43,152 nt of DNA from an uncultured Akkermansia sp. (GCA_947626635.1 CANQSY010000007.1:1-43152), one strand, 5' to 3'. Positions 9,101 through 16,851 are shown, counted from the stretch's first letter. Notes: a model not told the origin generated them from the sequence alone. Numbers and translations are program-made.

Positions 9101-11439
9101 AGACCTGCCTCTATGGTCACATTTCCCCAAAGGTGTGTCCTGTTATAAACACTCGTGTAATTGTCTCCATCCACTGCATAACCGGTGAGGGTCTGCGTAC
9201 CACTGCCTCTTTTCACCAAATTAACGGCATCATTCACCGACGTGCCGAGCCAGAGTCCCGCGACGCTGTAATTAGAGCTATTGTTAATGATCAGGTTCTT
9301 TTTCTCTGATGAAGACGACTTGAACTGACCGGCTCGACCTACTGAAATGTTTCCACGCTCCAACCCACCGATCTCAAGATCACCACCTAGACTCACCTGT
9401 CCGCCCCATTCGGATATCCCCATAGTACCTTTCAAGTTGCCGCCGTTGGTGAGCGTGACCCACTTATTGTTGCTGGCGTCTGCCGTAGCGATGATGACTT
9501 TTGCCCCGCTTTCCCCGGTCAAACTCTGAATCGTGTAGGCCTGACCGTCAAACTGCACCGTGCCGGAATCAATTTTCAGATCGGTCGCGCTGAAGAGATT
9601 TCCGTCTATTAAAAACTTTTTATTATGATCCTCACTTGCGTCATATGCTCCTTTGAAAATGATCGTATCTGCATTCGCCACTGAAATACCCAGACCTACC
9701 CCCTCGCCAAGGGTACCAGTTTTCAACCATGTAAACGCATCGCTGTTGCTGGCGTCCACGTCAACAGTAAGCCACACCGTATCCGCCTCTGTCTCCTCAG
9801 ATTTGCTGAAGTTCAACTGACCCGTCAACGCTCCCTGCACATGCATGTCCTTACCCAGCACGACATTGGCAGCTGCGCTTGAACCACCCTGCAGACTTTC
9901 CTTCACGGTGGTCGCAACCTCAAAGGTCGTTGTGGTGGAATCAGCCAATGACAATGTTCCTTCTACCTCTAGCGTATGATCATCGGAGCCTTTGAAGCTG
10001 TAATCGCCTCCGGTCACCTGCATGTCATCCGTGATTACCGAGGAAGTGATATTGACTGTTTTTTGCACTGCGTCCGCGCCAAACACGACGCTGGAGCCAT
10101 TCTCCCACGTACCCCCAGTAAACGATTCTTCTTCACCCCAGGTGTCTTTCGTGCCGCTCCATGTGAGTGTCGATAGAGCAGTCGTTAATTGCCCGTTCTC
10201 CTGAAGTTTCCACTTACCAGCAACTCCGGTGAAGGAGATCTTTTCATGCCAGTCGTTGTACCATTCAGCAGTCGATGTAAAAAGCTGAAGACCCTCTAAT
10301 GATGAAAATTCAATACCGCTCAAGTCGATGACCAACGATCCACTTCCGGAAAAATCCGAGAAAGTCAATTGACCATCTTCGGCCAATTTCAACGTAGCAG
10401 TTCTGTTGAGCACAACCGTGTTTGCCGTCAACGTATTCCCCCCAATATCCCATGAAGCCCCTTCTTCCAACGTGAGCGTCCCAATCGCTCCTGAAAGCTC
10501 CGTCACGCTAAAGTTTGCAGACGCAGCAAGAGTAAGTGACGCATTGTCGGCAAACTCCAGCTTGCCTTGCATGTCGCCACCACCCAATGTGTAAGTCTTA
10601 TTCGAACCTCCGAGCTTTACTACGGTTTTTTCTGTGCTGTTGAGTTTGCCCAACACACCGCCTCCCTCCAATGCCAGTGTACCGCCGTTATCCGTCCATA
10701 TATTTGCAATTTTAGAAAAATCTAATGTCTTATTTGCACCCTTTACTTCTCCTTTAATGGTGAACGTGCCTTTTTCGGAGGCAATTTTTGCATCTTCAAT
10801 CAACTCAAGATATCCCGTTGTCGTAATATCTACTTGATAGGCTAGTGCTGCATTTACAGCCGTGCCCAATACTTCATCACTTATAGAGGACCCTCCCAAG
10901 TGGAAGTTAGTCGAAATGTTCGTTGCCTGAGTAACGCGGAAGAATGCTTGCGCTGCACCATTCACGTACAAATCCTTAATATTATTGAACGCAGCTCCAT
11001 CATCGTTATCGCCCTCGAAAGAAAATCGCGCAGGTCCGGTAAGCCACACTCCATCAAAATTACTCAATTTTAAACGCAAGCCCCCCTTAGAAGTCTCCCA
11101 TGAACCACCCTCTATTTTGATGCTTGTGCTGTCGTTACCTGAAAGCGTGTAGCCTTGACTCGTATTGTCAGCAAATTTTATTGCAGGCAGCGTAATCACC
11201 GTATCAGTACTGTATGCTGCCTCCTTCTTTCCCTCGTTAAGTGTGTCGTCCGTCGCCCACCCATCCGTGTCCGGCCAGGAAGGCTCCTCCGCATTCGCCC
11301 GCTGACTCGCGATGAGGAACACCGCGGCGATGCCTGAGGCGGAGGCAATGGTGGTGGGGATGGTGGCAGCGGGCAGAGCTACCGCAGCAAGGCAAGCCAG
11401 GAGAGCCTTGCGAAGACCCGAAGGAAGATGCAGTTTCAT
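115..11439 (-). CDS. Giant type V autotransporter with modular beta-helix passenger
   Basis: This 3774-aa protein is predicted to be exported through the inner membrane and to display its passenger at the cell surface through its own C-terminal outer-membrane barrel. The N-terminus (MKLHLPSGLRKALLAC) is a signal peptide with a likely cleavage after RANA near residue 50. The passenger is rich in Gly, Thr, Ser, Asp and short hydrophobic strands such as GTLTL and GGSLT, typical of beta-helical autotransporter repeats. Four module heads occur near residues 422, 1102, 1760 and 2275; the second and third are close copies (LFWGKGGGE and LYWGKGEGD, each followed by KNV.LEAESG). Roughly the last 320 residues form an autotransporter barrel ending in GYRISF, with the terminal Phe typical of outer-membrane proteins. 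A weak TAGTAT box ends 9 nt before the ATG and no Shine-Dalgarno is visible. The ligand is unknown. The fold assignment is firm; an adhesive role is inferred. Confidence 0.93.
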   Translation of the reverse strand: MKLHLPSGLRKALLACLAAVALPAATIPTTIASASGIAAVFLIASQRANAEEPSWPDTDGWATDDTLNEGKKEAAYSTDTVITLPAIKFADNTSQGYTLSGNDSTSIKIEGGSWETSKGGLRLKLSNFDGVWLTGPARFSFEGDNDDGAAFNNIKDLYVNGAAQAFFRVTQATNISTNFHLGGSSISDEVLGTAVNAALAYQVDITTTGYLELIEDAKIASEKGTFTIKGEVKGANKTLDFSKIANIWTDNGGTLALEGGGVLGKLNSTEKTVVKLGGSNKTYTLGGGDMQGKLEFADNASLTLAASANFSVTELSGAIGTLTLEEGASWDIGGNTLTANTVVLNRTATLKLAEDGQLTFSDFSGSGSLVIDLSGIEFSSLEGLQLFTSTAEWYNDWHEKISFTGVAGKWKLQENGQLTTALSTLTWSGTKDTWGEEESFTGGTWENGSSVVFGADAVQKTVNITSSVITDDMQVTGGDYSFKGSDDHTLEVEGTLSLADSTTTTFEVATTVKESLQGGSSAAANVVLGKDMHVQGALTGQLNFSKSEETEADTVWLTVDVDASNSDAFTWLKTGTLGEGVGLGISVANADTIIFKGAYDASEDHNKKFLIDGNLFSATDLKIDSGTVQFDGQAYTIQSLTGESGAKVIIATADASNNKWVTLTNGGNLKGTMGISEWGGQVSLGGDLEIGGLERGNISVGRAGQFKSSSSEKKNLIINNSSNYSVAGLWLGTSVNDAVNLVKRGSGTQTLTGYAVDGDNYTSVYNRTHLWGNVTIEAGLLELTGAETTIEGDVTVEQANLNESFVVTKGLLINAATTIKGKLDVEGNWALYNGLTLSKGGKISGTFHVAWANSSLTLGGDLEVGDLHRGTAQNKPAGQVRHISRTGEQNVYILFSEAAGSNVSNLNSMYDAFAPKGSEQVGDGVGYGIAGKGEESNVTLSLANKAETGYDFKIREAKVTLDGGTEKSFTIGTKGIEGVEGTLKMLELVDSTLVLGDHTLTAGTLSVGGTTGSTISLNMGEHAEGVLTLTGLEFDEGGSVETLTIQLTDYTFGDAHDSFLLFGGDDLSWLADKTGMFTFVDQSGKTITNVTLNADGTLTWTEIEQGLFWGKGGGEHTTLTLGTGGNQWSEEAGKSGEGEWEQSKNVYLEAESGAVEVTVAENATMANLTIREGATYNFSGSQPLEVTGSLTLNTDVNFKSGLTVSAKQLVVNAGDITFENGLTLSNGTEATGITLNGGSITFSGGTVNMGDGDITNTQGIDIVSGTVTIGSGVTATNLGFVRLGNGGTLVLEVLPGTVHPVYGVSLGDGQGYSGKLVYKGLSGELACGFLPGATYRLGELELDGSTLQFNGTSTSNYGNLQKVLAITLKNNSKLTLHCQNTPFVSEQLINVESGSSIEISGSSSTDTAYAVFANGQDVHLAGSGRGGAGALIFSATNTHSANTWVDLFLDADATVSVTGDNLKFYSLLSSADNTTRTFTKKGTSSLIFAGKNTSGNYQGNFGEHVAFDIQEGTIVLSTNSGADATQSYTLTEKLSSAEGASLELDATAIEKNAGKTVTLDLSGDTSQFKGTLAVKTRATLNLSSTNFAGTLDLKTDGTVVLKENTKIAAMKGTGGTLEIAGGKAVTVSSIKDSLSLHTLKLGEQAQAGQLTLTDGSITITDGMSWESGSSITLSAKGQQILLGERLSFTGASKNNQLAIQFGTSYLEGVERGSFQIFGEHWNKDWHDYFKFVVSDDTEDKYQGITIDDNGYLTWTGPEPGENLYWGKGEGDLTKLTLGDGGGAWSNESGKAGDVMWAANKNVHLEAESGSIAVTVGEHATMNNLTVAASAQDSPAYTFSGGKSVTVTGNMSVGERTTLTLSAATLTVDGNLEIASGAKVFVSGSNSFGSLSGAGTLSSFACTVSLGSDSSIGTLDVSWGAKIELGGDLTVKAMAFNNNSKGITFSKKQGTTRDVFLVLNSNDKEMFTNGAYGDDTKLVLNWHDSDSEFSKGHFTFDGVGLKKKGTNIITLDSSDIGAEKDVPTSGWWSIQALVVDEGGLILKHGATLAAQLEVNGTSSLDVDGSTYDVTVGGTATSASDAKVNVKAGSLVLNGKATLSGTTELSGGSMTVAGENSTISNLVVTGGSLTINANTEISQITGSGSLTTLTLGADANLTVGSGKLKGTTIDASEGGGSLTLTMTAEGENLDFTELTLGVDGKLSITLEGYDTWHNAGQTTYQLFSQTDFETLWEKLGASASGKTWKDFFDIEVESSDSLLEWNLDEQGMLTFSEIEGSIWTGEGNGTWSAGGDWKEGEEPADDTPVVFTDKAEKKNVVLDGPIQSGDVKVKSGAYTFQGDGVGDDSLTSSGKLEVSEGASLDMQVKGSFAGGIVLGGDLKLNADVTVGDEGKIEFNGGQLALGDDVTSANDWNDKVDAKNSSGPLRVDVGTNNLSWGENGNSATGGVELGLTNGMEKDGAGEFDLAWSDTDGEHGGGITVKDGVLGLNVGGSATLSGKVTGDGTLKVADGEVTLSNEGNDVKNIEVAGGATLKGSANGALGTADTTITLQEGSTLAGADGAAVTGTVDVKGSASMGGKMSIDGVLKAEGTDTVLTAKEGADLTISGGLTEYKGSLSTETDSQWTLSGGDSEIATNMGGEGSYHFASEKETTMSGVVSDSASVVKDGTGKLVLTGKNGTTGALGATEAGSRIELGALGQQAQWAGTTAQGAGDIYLRNVTLTGEKGFTTKGTGKIYVDTAAAGSAARAATPQGGIVNVNGMEAEKLDGIMINEYGKLTGLTGTYETSSDKKLTLTFTESNLNTAGGEDYLIESEGATITINSADGVTLNFSNSAFFRALKDAINGGKETRLHVLENGTLHFGETFDASELMYAGQGAAQMLQMLGLAKDGVKADGGDIVLQGELRLDDVYFVTKGGDATEANVADLADKRAVLVDEGQNLDVTVTGEDGVLHNLVGGEGSGLTLHADASGKVALNNTYDPVNDERLTPGQKEKAAGMDTLFEGSITSTNVDVEKTGAGTLTVGGDYKVENNTTTITDGALVLNGDTNTLKDVVFNQADDATGEEKREFAVGGRQTTVGSINDDDVTGGENKVEVSSGGNLTLTGKSGLGNTEITGDGSGSVTLDGGGASLELNGTGATVDENGKITGAQLSGVDVNLTNGGKLTVGDEAGMDAGVVTVDGELDVGSGAANHVDALAGSGTLKSADGGALTVGGGSFSGTLGMSDTASSAGTLAVADGASFTLDNAKSDDGAEWDVKVGDDSELTIDVSEMEDGSKLTLGNVDLGNGKTTVNYGEKGYSSDVVSGTIIGAQGSNGTIDFHSDSVMSEGQSLTTNFTVGDVKGDKQQFARDHVTFSGLDGFLNDHNITVDEDGKITVGATAAKENPFERTLPNMEKNSHAGAVMVWDSIKDKRDTLNLFFNALLNPKSDYARMIFGLVEMLDNNEKEGLEKALASIAGSSISTLGPALSEDLHRQLTTIRNRTTTMANELRYDGYDEFPLVHAWINGEGAYRKLDADGFAPGYTVNSWGGTVGMDMDVAAGTTIGLALTAMYGDLKTDSADMGKGDMDTAYVSAFARTSSGPWTHTFIVSGGLADIKLNRTVNYGSGSYTTKGDTDGYAVGALYEIGYTKLMNEAGTLAMQPVINVEVRHAAVKGYKEKGSDAGLQVDDIDQTTVTLGVGARMQAALGANAWNRYSIFEGRVLLKTDLGDRSGTANNAIIGSKNFAEVESAEVGAVGIEIGAGLSIPLGADLGTFFLDGSVEWRTGQTSFDATAGYRISF

Positions 11440-11738
11440 TGCTTGAAAATACTAAGAAATGAAGGGACCGTCGAATTAGAAGCTCTGTCGCCGGACAGAG
11501 TACAACTTCTTCCACGATTCCGACAGTATATCTCTTTTGGAAAGCTGTGCGCAAGAAAAAAATTGCACTTTTTTGAAAAAAATATTCTTATGCCGGCGCG
11601 ACCTTTTTTTCTTGAAAGGAATCCCTGCTGCAGCGCTCCCTACTTTCTCTTCACATTGAATTGGAAATCAGTCTCCAACGACTTTCCCTCCCCGCCACAT
11701 CATTCCAAAAGAGGTGTACAAACCCCGGACGCCTCCGC

Positions 11739-11880
11739 GCCTATTTACAAATTACGTTGACTCACCGCCGCCGCATTGACTCAGCACCGCCGCATCGGCG
11801 CTGAGCCCTTCGGGCAACGCTTTCGCGTTGTCCAAGCCCACTCCGATCCCCCGGGGACTTTGCCTATTTACAATTTACGA
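11739..11880 (-). repeat. Structured intergenic repeat element, minus orientation
   Basis: This lies in the 558-bp gene-free stretch upstream of the autotransporter (11440-11997). Two direct copies of GCCTATTTACAA (11739-11750 and 11862-11873) flank about 110 bp. Inside are two adjacent hairpins, GCCC-TTC-GGGC (11805-11815) and CAACGC-TTTC-GCGTTG (11815-11830). The complement reads ACAACGCGAAAGCGTTGCCC, which matches the core of the tandem repeat near 27.04 and 27.15 kb, so this is an inverted member of that family. The rest of the stretch shows no gene I can support. Confidence 0.6.
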
Positions 11881-11997
11881 TGTGGATGCTAGCGCGCTGC
11901 GCGCGGGGAGGCAAAGCCGCCTGTGAAGCGCATGAGATATGGGTTCAATGATCGCGGAGAGGATTTTATGGGGACACGTGCTGCGAGCAGGGAGACT

Positions 11998-13146
11998 TCA
12001 AAAGCTCGTGGGGTAGCGGAACAGATCGCCCCGGAAGTTGCGCAGGAGAAGTTTGCCATCCTCCTCGCCGACGACGTAGTGCGGGTTAAGAGGAATTTTT
12101 CCTCCGCCACCGGGGGCATCGATAACAAACTGAGGGACTGCATAGCCGCTGGTGTAACCACGCATGGCGGCAATCATGTCCACGCCGACGTGAGGGTCCG
12201 TTCGGAAGTGACGCGTACCCGGGACGGGGTCGCACTGGTAGAGGTAATAAGGACGGACCCGGCACTGCAGGAGACGATGAGCTAGCGCCAGTTGCACCTC
12301 CGTCCTGTCGTTGACCCCGCGCAGCAGGACGCTTTGATTTCCGAGGGGCAGCCCATGGTCCACGAGCAGGCCGAGAGCTCGCTGCGCCTCGCTACCAAGC
12401 TCGCGGGGATGATTACAATGGATGGAAACAAAAAGCGGTGCGTGACGACGCAGGGTGGCGCATAAGTGCGGCGCAACACGACGGGGCAGCATAATAGGCA
12501 CCCGGGTTCCCAAGCGCAGCAGCTCAACGTGCGGAATGGTACGCAGGTCGCTCAGCATGGCGTCCAGTCGCTCGTCAGCAAGCAAAAGAGGGTCTCCGCC
12601 GGAGAGAAGAACATCGCGCACCTCGGTGTGCTCGCGCAGGTAAGCCAGGACGGCCTCCCAATCAATGTGTCGGCCATGTCCGGCGGCTCCTGAAACAATC
12701 CTCGAGCGCGTGCAGTAACGGCAATACGTGGAGCAGCGATCCGTCACAATGAGCAACACGCGGTCCGGGTAGCGGTGAACAAGACCCGGGACTTTCTCGT
12801 CGCGTTCCTCGGCACACGGATCACGCATTTCCTCCGGGTGAGTCTCCAGCTCTTCAGAGCGAGGAATAACCTGCAGCCGCAGGGGATCCGCCGGGTCTGC
12901 CGGATCCATGAGACTGAGAAAATGCGGGGTGACACAGACATCAAGACGTCTGCCGACTCCGCGCAGGGCACGCCGTTCGGACTGCGTGAGATTCAGGACA
13001 CGTTGCAGATCATCCTCTGAACGGCAGCAGTGCTGCAACTGCCACGTGGGGTCGTACCACTGCTCGGCAGAAGCGCCCCAAAGAGCGGCGAGAGGAGGAG
13101 GCTTGGGGAAAGAGCTGCTCATTGTCCGGTGAGGGGAGGCGCACAT
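11998..13146 (-). CDS. KamA-family radical SAM aminomutase (lysine 2,3-aminomutase-like)
   Basis: Members of this family use a [4Fe-4S] cluster, S-adenosylmethionine and PLP to shift an amino group, classically L-lysine to L-beta-lysine; the EpmB branch modifies lysine for elongation factor P. The radical SAM motif is CSTYCRYC. The PLP-binding lysine motif DAPGGGGK is near the C-terminus, and the two aspartates expected to hold substrate lysine are present (YQCDP and VIDAPG). The protein has about 382 residues from the ATG at 13146; ATG 13122 is an alternative, while the ORF-track start is a TTG further upstream. I prefer 13146 because a TATACC box lies 12 nt ahead of it, matching the short-leader pattern of this window. 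No efp or epmA is in view, so free lysine versus EF-P-bound lysine as the substrate cannot be settled. Confidence 0.85.
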   Translation of the reverse strand: MCASPHRTMSSSFPKPPPLAALWGASAEQWYDPTWQLQHCCRSEDDLQRVLNLTQSERRALRGVGRRLDVCVTPHFLSLMDPADPADPLRLQVIPRSEELETHPEEMRDPCAEERDEKVPGLVHRYPDRVLLIVTDRCSTYCRYCTRSRIVSGAAGHGRHIDWEAVLAYLREHTEVRDVLLSGGDPLLLADERLDAMLSDLRTIPHVELLRLGTRVPIMLPRRVAPHLCATLRRHAPLFVSIHCNHPRELGSEAQRALGLLVDHGLPLGNQSVLLRGVNDRTEVQLALAHRLLQCRVRPYYLYQCDPVPGTRHFRTDPHVGVDMIAAMRGYTSGYAVPQFVIDAPGGGGKIPLNPHYVVGEEDGKLLLRNFRGDLFRYPTSF

Positions 13147-13197
13147 GCGCAAGCTGAGGGTATACCTCAACGACTAAAAAGTCAAATCTGCATCATG

Positions 13198-13425
13198 TCA
13201 CGCCTGTTCGGCAAAGGGAGGTCCCTCGCCCGCCTCATCAATGCAGCGCACGAGCTCAAACAGATCCAGAGAGTGTTGTTCCGGTTTCTCGACGAAATCA
13301 AGAAATTCCTCGATGGCGCCGGAAATCACATGGGTACGTGTGGCGGATTCTCGTGCCCGGATATTTTCCTGGAGACGGTGAAATTGAGCTGCCGAGCAAC
13401 GGAAGGTTATCGATTTTTGTTTCAT
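13198..13425 (-). CDS. Small ribbon-helix-helix-like protein
   Basis: This 75-aa ORF starts with a short strand-like segment (SITFRC), then a helix (AAQFHRLQENIRARES) and a second helix (RTHVISGAIEEFLDF). That order is typical of CopG/Arc ribbon-helix-helix DNA-binding proteins, with an acidic tail. It lies 51 bp upstream of kamA on the same strand. A TATACT box ends 8 nt before its ATG. It could be an autoregulator or an orphan antitoxin; no toxin-like ORF adjoins it. The fold call is by pattern only. Confidence 0.55.
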   Translation of the reverse strand: MKQKSITFRCSAAQFHRLQENIRARESATRTHVISGAIEEFLDFVEKPEQHSLDLFELVRCIDEAGEGPPFAEQA

Positions 13426-13602
13426 GGCGCATCAGTATAATTCTAACGACATGAATAAGAAAGGAAGTTCTTTTGTCCTACAAAAAACAGAAGAAACGCC
13501 GGTAGAGTCGCGTCCGAATCACGGGTCCCGTACTCCCGTCCCCCCTACTCCCTCCCAGCAAACAGGAAAGACGCGGGGCGGCAAAGGGACGACGGAATAG
13601 CC

Positions 13603-14685
13603 TCACTCGCCGAGCACAGAAGCCAGCGCTCCCGCCACCGCGCTGAAGGCGGCCGACACCTGACTCTTTCCCGGGTCCTGCAACGCAATGGGTTTGCCTG
13701 CATCCCCTGCTGCCCGTGTATCGATATCCAACGGTATTTTGCCCAACAGGGGCACGCCGAGCTTCTGCGCCTCCGCCTCGCCTCCGCCTTCTCCGAAAAT
13801 GTGGTAGATAAGTCCGTCGCTCGGACACACAAAGTAGCTCATGTTCTCAATAATGCCGAGGATCGGGGTCTGCACGCGGTTGAAGAGACCGACGGCTTTC
13901 CGCGCATCAATGAGAGCAACCTCCTGCGGCGTCGTCACGATAACGGCTCCCGCGAGATCAACGGTTTGCACAATGGTGAGCTGGATGTCGCCTGTTCCCG
14001 GCGGCAGGTCCAAAATCAGGAAATCGAGACCGCCCCAATCCACATCGCGCAGAAATTGCTGAACATATCGCGTAGCGAGCGGACCGCGCACAGCCACCGG
14101 CGCATCTTCATCCACCAACAGACCCATGGAAAGCAGCTTGATTCCCGCCGTCTCCACGGGTAAAAATTGCTCCTTCTCGCTGCAGCCGGGTCGCTCCTTC
14201 GTCCCAAACATCAATGCCATGCTCGGTCCGTAGATATCCAGGTCCAGCAGCCCTGTCCTGTACCCCAATCGTGCGAGAGCCACAGCGAGGTTAGCGGATA
14301 CGGTGCTCTTACCTACACCGCCTTTGCCTGAAGCGACGGCAATAACGTGTTTCACGCCGGGGACGGACGATTTCCAGTCCGCCGGATTATCCGTCGCACC
14401 CGGCTTCTTCTGAGTCTGTGGGGCATGATGCTCGATGTTGACATCGAGTTTTTTCACTCCCGGAAGCTCCTTCACCGTGCCCATCACGCTCTCGTAGATG
14501 TAGCGCGGCACATCGGAGTTGGCGCTCTCGACCACGAGATCGACAACGACCTCTCCCTCCGCGCTCACCCGCACATCCCTGACAAGACCGAAGGACACAA
14601 TGTCACGCGAAAATCCGGGGTATTTCACGGTGGTGAGGGCAGCGCGTACAAGCGCAGACGTCAGAGGAGGAGGTTCAGTTGTCAT
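13603..14685 (-). CDS. Mrp/ApbC/NBP35-family Fe-S cluster carrier ATPase
   Basis: The protein is a predicted cytosolic P-loop ATPase that binds and delivers iron-sulfur clusters to apoproteins. The first 90 or so residues form a MIP18-like domain. They are followed by a MinD/Mrp ATPase domain with the deviant Walker A motif SGKGGVGKST, then DLDIYGPS and LDLPPGTGD. It is 360 aa from the ATG at 14685; the ORF track extends upstream into terC and its start should be ignored. Oddly, the usual CPxC cluster-binding motif after NMSYFV reads CPSDG, so the second Cys is missing. The start lies only 7 nt downstream of the terC stop with no Shine-Dalgarno, suggesting coupled translation within the same operon. 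Confidence 0.9.
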   Translation of the reverse strand: MTTEPPPLTSALVRAALTTVKYPGFSRDIVSFGLVRDVRVSAEGEVVVDLVVESANSDVPRYIYESVMGTVKELPGVKKLDVNIEHHAPQTQKKPGATDNPADWKSSVPGVKHVIAVASGKGGVGKSTVSANLAVALARLGYRTGLLDLDIYGPSMALMFGTKERPGCSEKEQFLPVETAGIKLLSMGLLVDEDAPVAVRGPLATRYVQQFLRDVDWGGLDFLILDLPPGTGDIQLTIVQTVDLAGAVIVTTPQEVALIDARKAVGLFNRVQTPILGIIENMSYFVCPSDGLIYHIFGEGGGEAEAQKLGVPLLGKIPLDIDTRAAGDAGKPIALQDPGKSQVSAAFSAVAGALASVLGE

Positions 14686-14692
14686 AAGTATC

Positions 14693-15553
14693 TTAATGTT
14701 GCGATGGAGAAGAAAACCATTTCCACGGCATGAGCACGCCTTCCACGCAGAACACCACACCCGTGCAACACGCCCGGAACACCTGCACCGCCGGACGTAG
14801 CACGCGGTGCAGCCCCCCCCAACGGTCGTAGAGCAGGCTGAGCACCACAATGGACGCAATGCTGTAAAACTTCACGTCAATCCCCATGTGCCAGTGAACT
14901 CCCCAGTGCTCCAATCCCATCTCTGTACACAGCGCCAACCCCACAAAGCCTACCAGCAGGAAGGCCGTGAACTTGAGGACAGGGTAGCGCTCGATGAGTC
15001 CTATACACCATCCCGCCACGACCCGCAGCGCCGCTATCCCGATAAACACTCCCACGCAGACTACCCAGATGTGCAGATGCTCAGGTATCTCTCCCACGCC
15101 GTTCACCATGCCCACCGCCGCCACCACATTGTCCAGCGAGAGCGACAAATCCATGAGCTCAATGCTGCAAACCGTCGCGAGAAAGCCTTTCCCTGCCGTG
15201 TGCGTTGCCAGGTCCTCCCTCTTACGACGGGCCGGGTGCAGCTGCAGGTGAGCACAAGCAAGGTAAATCAGGTAGAGGGCGCCCAACCACTTGACCCACA
15301 CATTGTGCATGAGCCAGGCAACCAGCGCCAGAGCTATGCCGCGGAAGAGATAGGCCCCTAACAGACCCCAGCGCAACGCCGCCTTCTGCTGGCGTTTGGG
15401 GAGATGCGAAGCCATCGCCGCTATCCCCAGCGCGTTGTCCACCGACAGCAACCCCTCGATGAGCACCAGACCCACAACGACCTTTCCACTCGCGCTCAAA
15501 AAGGCCGACATGTTCTCAATACCTGCCCACGTCGCTATGTCTGCCATCGGCAT
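14693..15553 (-). CDS. TerC-family integral membrane protein
   Basis: This 286-aa polytopic inner-membrane protein carries the two acidic family signatures, SVDNALGIA near the N-terminus and [12 protein letters not shown] in the middle, each within a transmembrane helix. TerC/YjbE/Alx relatives are associated with metal ion (notably manganese) export or with loading secreted metalloproteins, and some with tellurite resistance; which applies here is unknown. I chose the ATG at 15553 (MPMADIATW) because a promoter with TAGAAT ends 7 nt upstream. The ORF-track start 36 bp further up would overlap that promoter. The gene is divergent from trpB and cotranscribed with the mrp-like gene. Confidence 0.85.
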   Translation of the reverse strand: MPMADIATWAGIENMSAFLSASGKVVVGLVLIEGLLSVDNALGIAAMASHLPKRQQKAALRWGLLGAYLFRGIALALVAWLMHNVWVKWLGALYLIYLACAHLQLHPARRKREDLATHTAGKGFLATVCSIELMDLSLSLDNVVAAVGMVNGVGEIPEHLHIWVVCVGVFIGIAALRVVAGWCIGLIERYPVLKFTAFLLVGFVGLALCTEMGLEHWGVHWHMGIDVKFYSIASIVVLSLLYDRWGGLHRVLRPAVQVFRACCTGVVFCVEGVLMPWKWFSSPSQH

Positions 15554-15560
15554 GCCGCGT

Positions 15561-15589
15561 ATTCTACCACGTCCTCTTCTTTTCTGCAA
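15561..15589 (-). promoter_or_regulatory. Promoter of terC-mrp operon
   Basis: On the minus strand TTGCAG, a 17-bp spacer and TAGAAT end 7 nt before the terC ATG. The expected transcription start therefore falls at or next to the initiation codon, predicting a leaderless mRNA. Confidence 0.6.
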
Positions 15590-15597
15590 GTCTGCAC

Positions 15598-15626
15598 TTG
15601 AAGAAACAGCCGCCCTGTGCTACAAT
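15598..15626 (+). promoter_or_regulatory. Promoter of trpBA
   Basis: TTGAAG, a 17-bp spacer and TACAAT lie upstream of trpB with a predicted leader of about 25 nt. I see no attenuator peptide or TRAP/T-box-like structure in this short leader. Confidence 0.55.
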
Positions 15627-15657
15627 CCGCCGCGCCAAGGTCCTTTTTCCCTGTTGT

Positions 15658-16851
15658 ATGGATACGATTCCTCACACGTCACGTCCGGGATACTTCGGCG
15701 AATTCGGCGGTCGCTTTGTTCCGGAAACGCTCATGCCTCCCTTGCTGGAGGTGGAGGAGGCACTGACCTCCATCCTCCCGTCCGAAGCCTTCCGGAATGA
15801 GCTGCAGGAATTACTCGCCGAATACTGCGGACGTCCCACTCCCATCACTCTATGCAAGAACCTCTCCGCTGAACTTGGATTCGAACTCTTCCTCAAGCGC
15901 GAGGACCTCCTGCACACCGGGGCCCACAAAATCAATAACGCGCTCGGGCAAGCCCTCCTCGCCCGCATGATGGGCAAATCCCACGTCATCGCGGAAACGG
16001 GCGCCGGTCAACACGGCGTGGCCACAGCCACGGCCGCCGCCAAGTTCGGTATGCGCTGCACGGTTTTCATGGGCGCCAAAGATGTGGAGCGCCAAGCTCC
16101 CAACGTCCAGCGCATGAAACTCCTCGGCGCTCAGGTCGTGGCCGTGCAGAGCGGCTCCTGCACCCTCAAGGACGCCATCAATGAAGCGCTGCGCTACTGG
16201 ATTTCCCATCAGGCCGATACGATGTACGTCTTCGGCACGGCTGCCGGACCCCACCCCTTCCCTACCCTCGTGCGCGAGCTGCAAAAGGTGATCGGCACCG
16301 AGGCCCGTGAGCAGATGCTGACCCGCGTCGGAACCCTGCCGGACTACGTTGTGGCCTGCGTCGGCGGCGGCTCGAATGCCATCGGCATGCTGCATCCTTT
16401 CATCCACGACAAACAGGTCAGACTCGTCGGTGTAGAAGCCGGAGGCACCGGTGAGCCCGGCTGCGAAAACTCCGCTGCCATCAATCTCGGCACACCGGGC
16501 GTGCTCCACGGCGCACGCATGAACCTCCTCCAAACGCCCGATGGCCAGATCTGCGAGTCGTCCTCCATTTCCGCCGGTCTCGATTACCCCGGAGTCGGTC
16601 CGGAACACGTCCACCTCCACCACACCGGAAGAGTCCTCTACTCCATAGCCTACGACCACGAAGCGCTGGATGCCTTTCGTCGTCTCTCGCGGGCGGAAGG
16701 CATTATCCCCGCGTTGGAGAGCTCGCACGCTCTCGCGTGGGTCCTGCGCGAAGCGAACTCGATTAAGCCGGATTCTCGCGTACTGGTGAATCTCTCCGGA
16801 CGCGGCGACAAGGACCTTGCGCACGCCCTTCACTACATCGATCTCGACTGA
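15658..16851 (+). CDS. trpB: Tryptophan synthase beta subunit
   Basis: TrpB condenses indole with L-serine to form L-tryptophan using PLP, in complex with TrpA. The 397-aa length is standard. The N-terminus ([17 protein letters not shown]) is diagnostic. The PLP lysine is in [13 protein letters not shown] (about Lys91), the phosphate-binding loop is [10 protein letters not shown], and the C-terminal GRGDKD motif is present. The ATG at 15658 gives the normal start; the ORF-track version adds 20 unconserved residues that read through the promoter. trpA follows after 13 bp. No other trp gene is in the window, so trpBA is separated from the rest of the pathway here. Confidence 0.98.
   Translation: MDTIPHTSRPGYFGEFGGRFVPETLMPPLLEVEEALTSILPSEAFRNELQELLAEYCGRPTPITLCKNLSAELGFELFLKREDLLHTGAHKINNALGQALLARMMGKSHVIAETGAGQHGVATATAAAKFGMRCTVFMGAKDVERQAPNVQRMKLLGAQVVAVQSGSCTLKDAINEALRYWISHQADTMYVFGTAAGPHPFPTLVRELQKVIGTEAREQMLTRVGTLPDYVVACVGGGSNAIGMLHPFIHDKQVRLVGVEAGGTGEPGCENSAAINLGTPGVLHGARMNLLQTPDGQICESSSISAGLDYPGVGPEHVHLHHTGRVLYSIAYDHEALDAFRRLSRAEGIIPALESSHALAWVLREANSIKPDSRVLVNLSGRGDKDLAHALHYIDLD

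Noticed and set aside
11889-12285. Short ORFs on both strands near the 3' end of kamA
   Set aside because: They are shadows of the KamA C-terminus (DAPGGGGK region) and of the downstream repeat.
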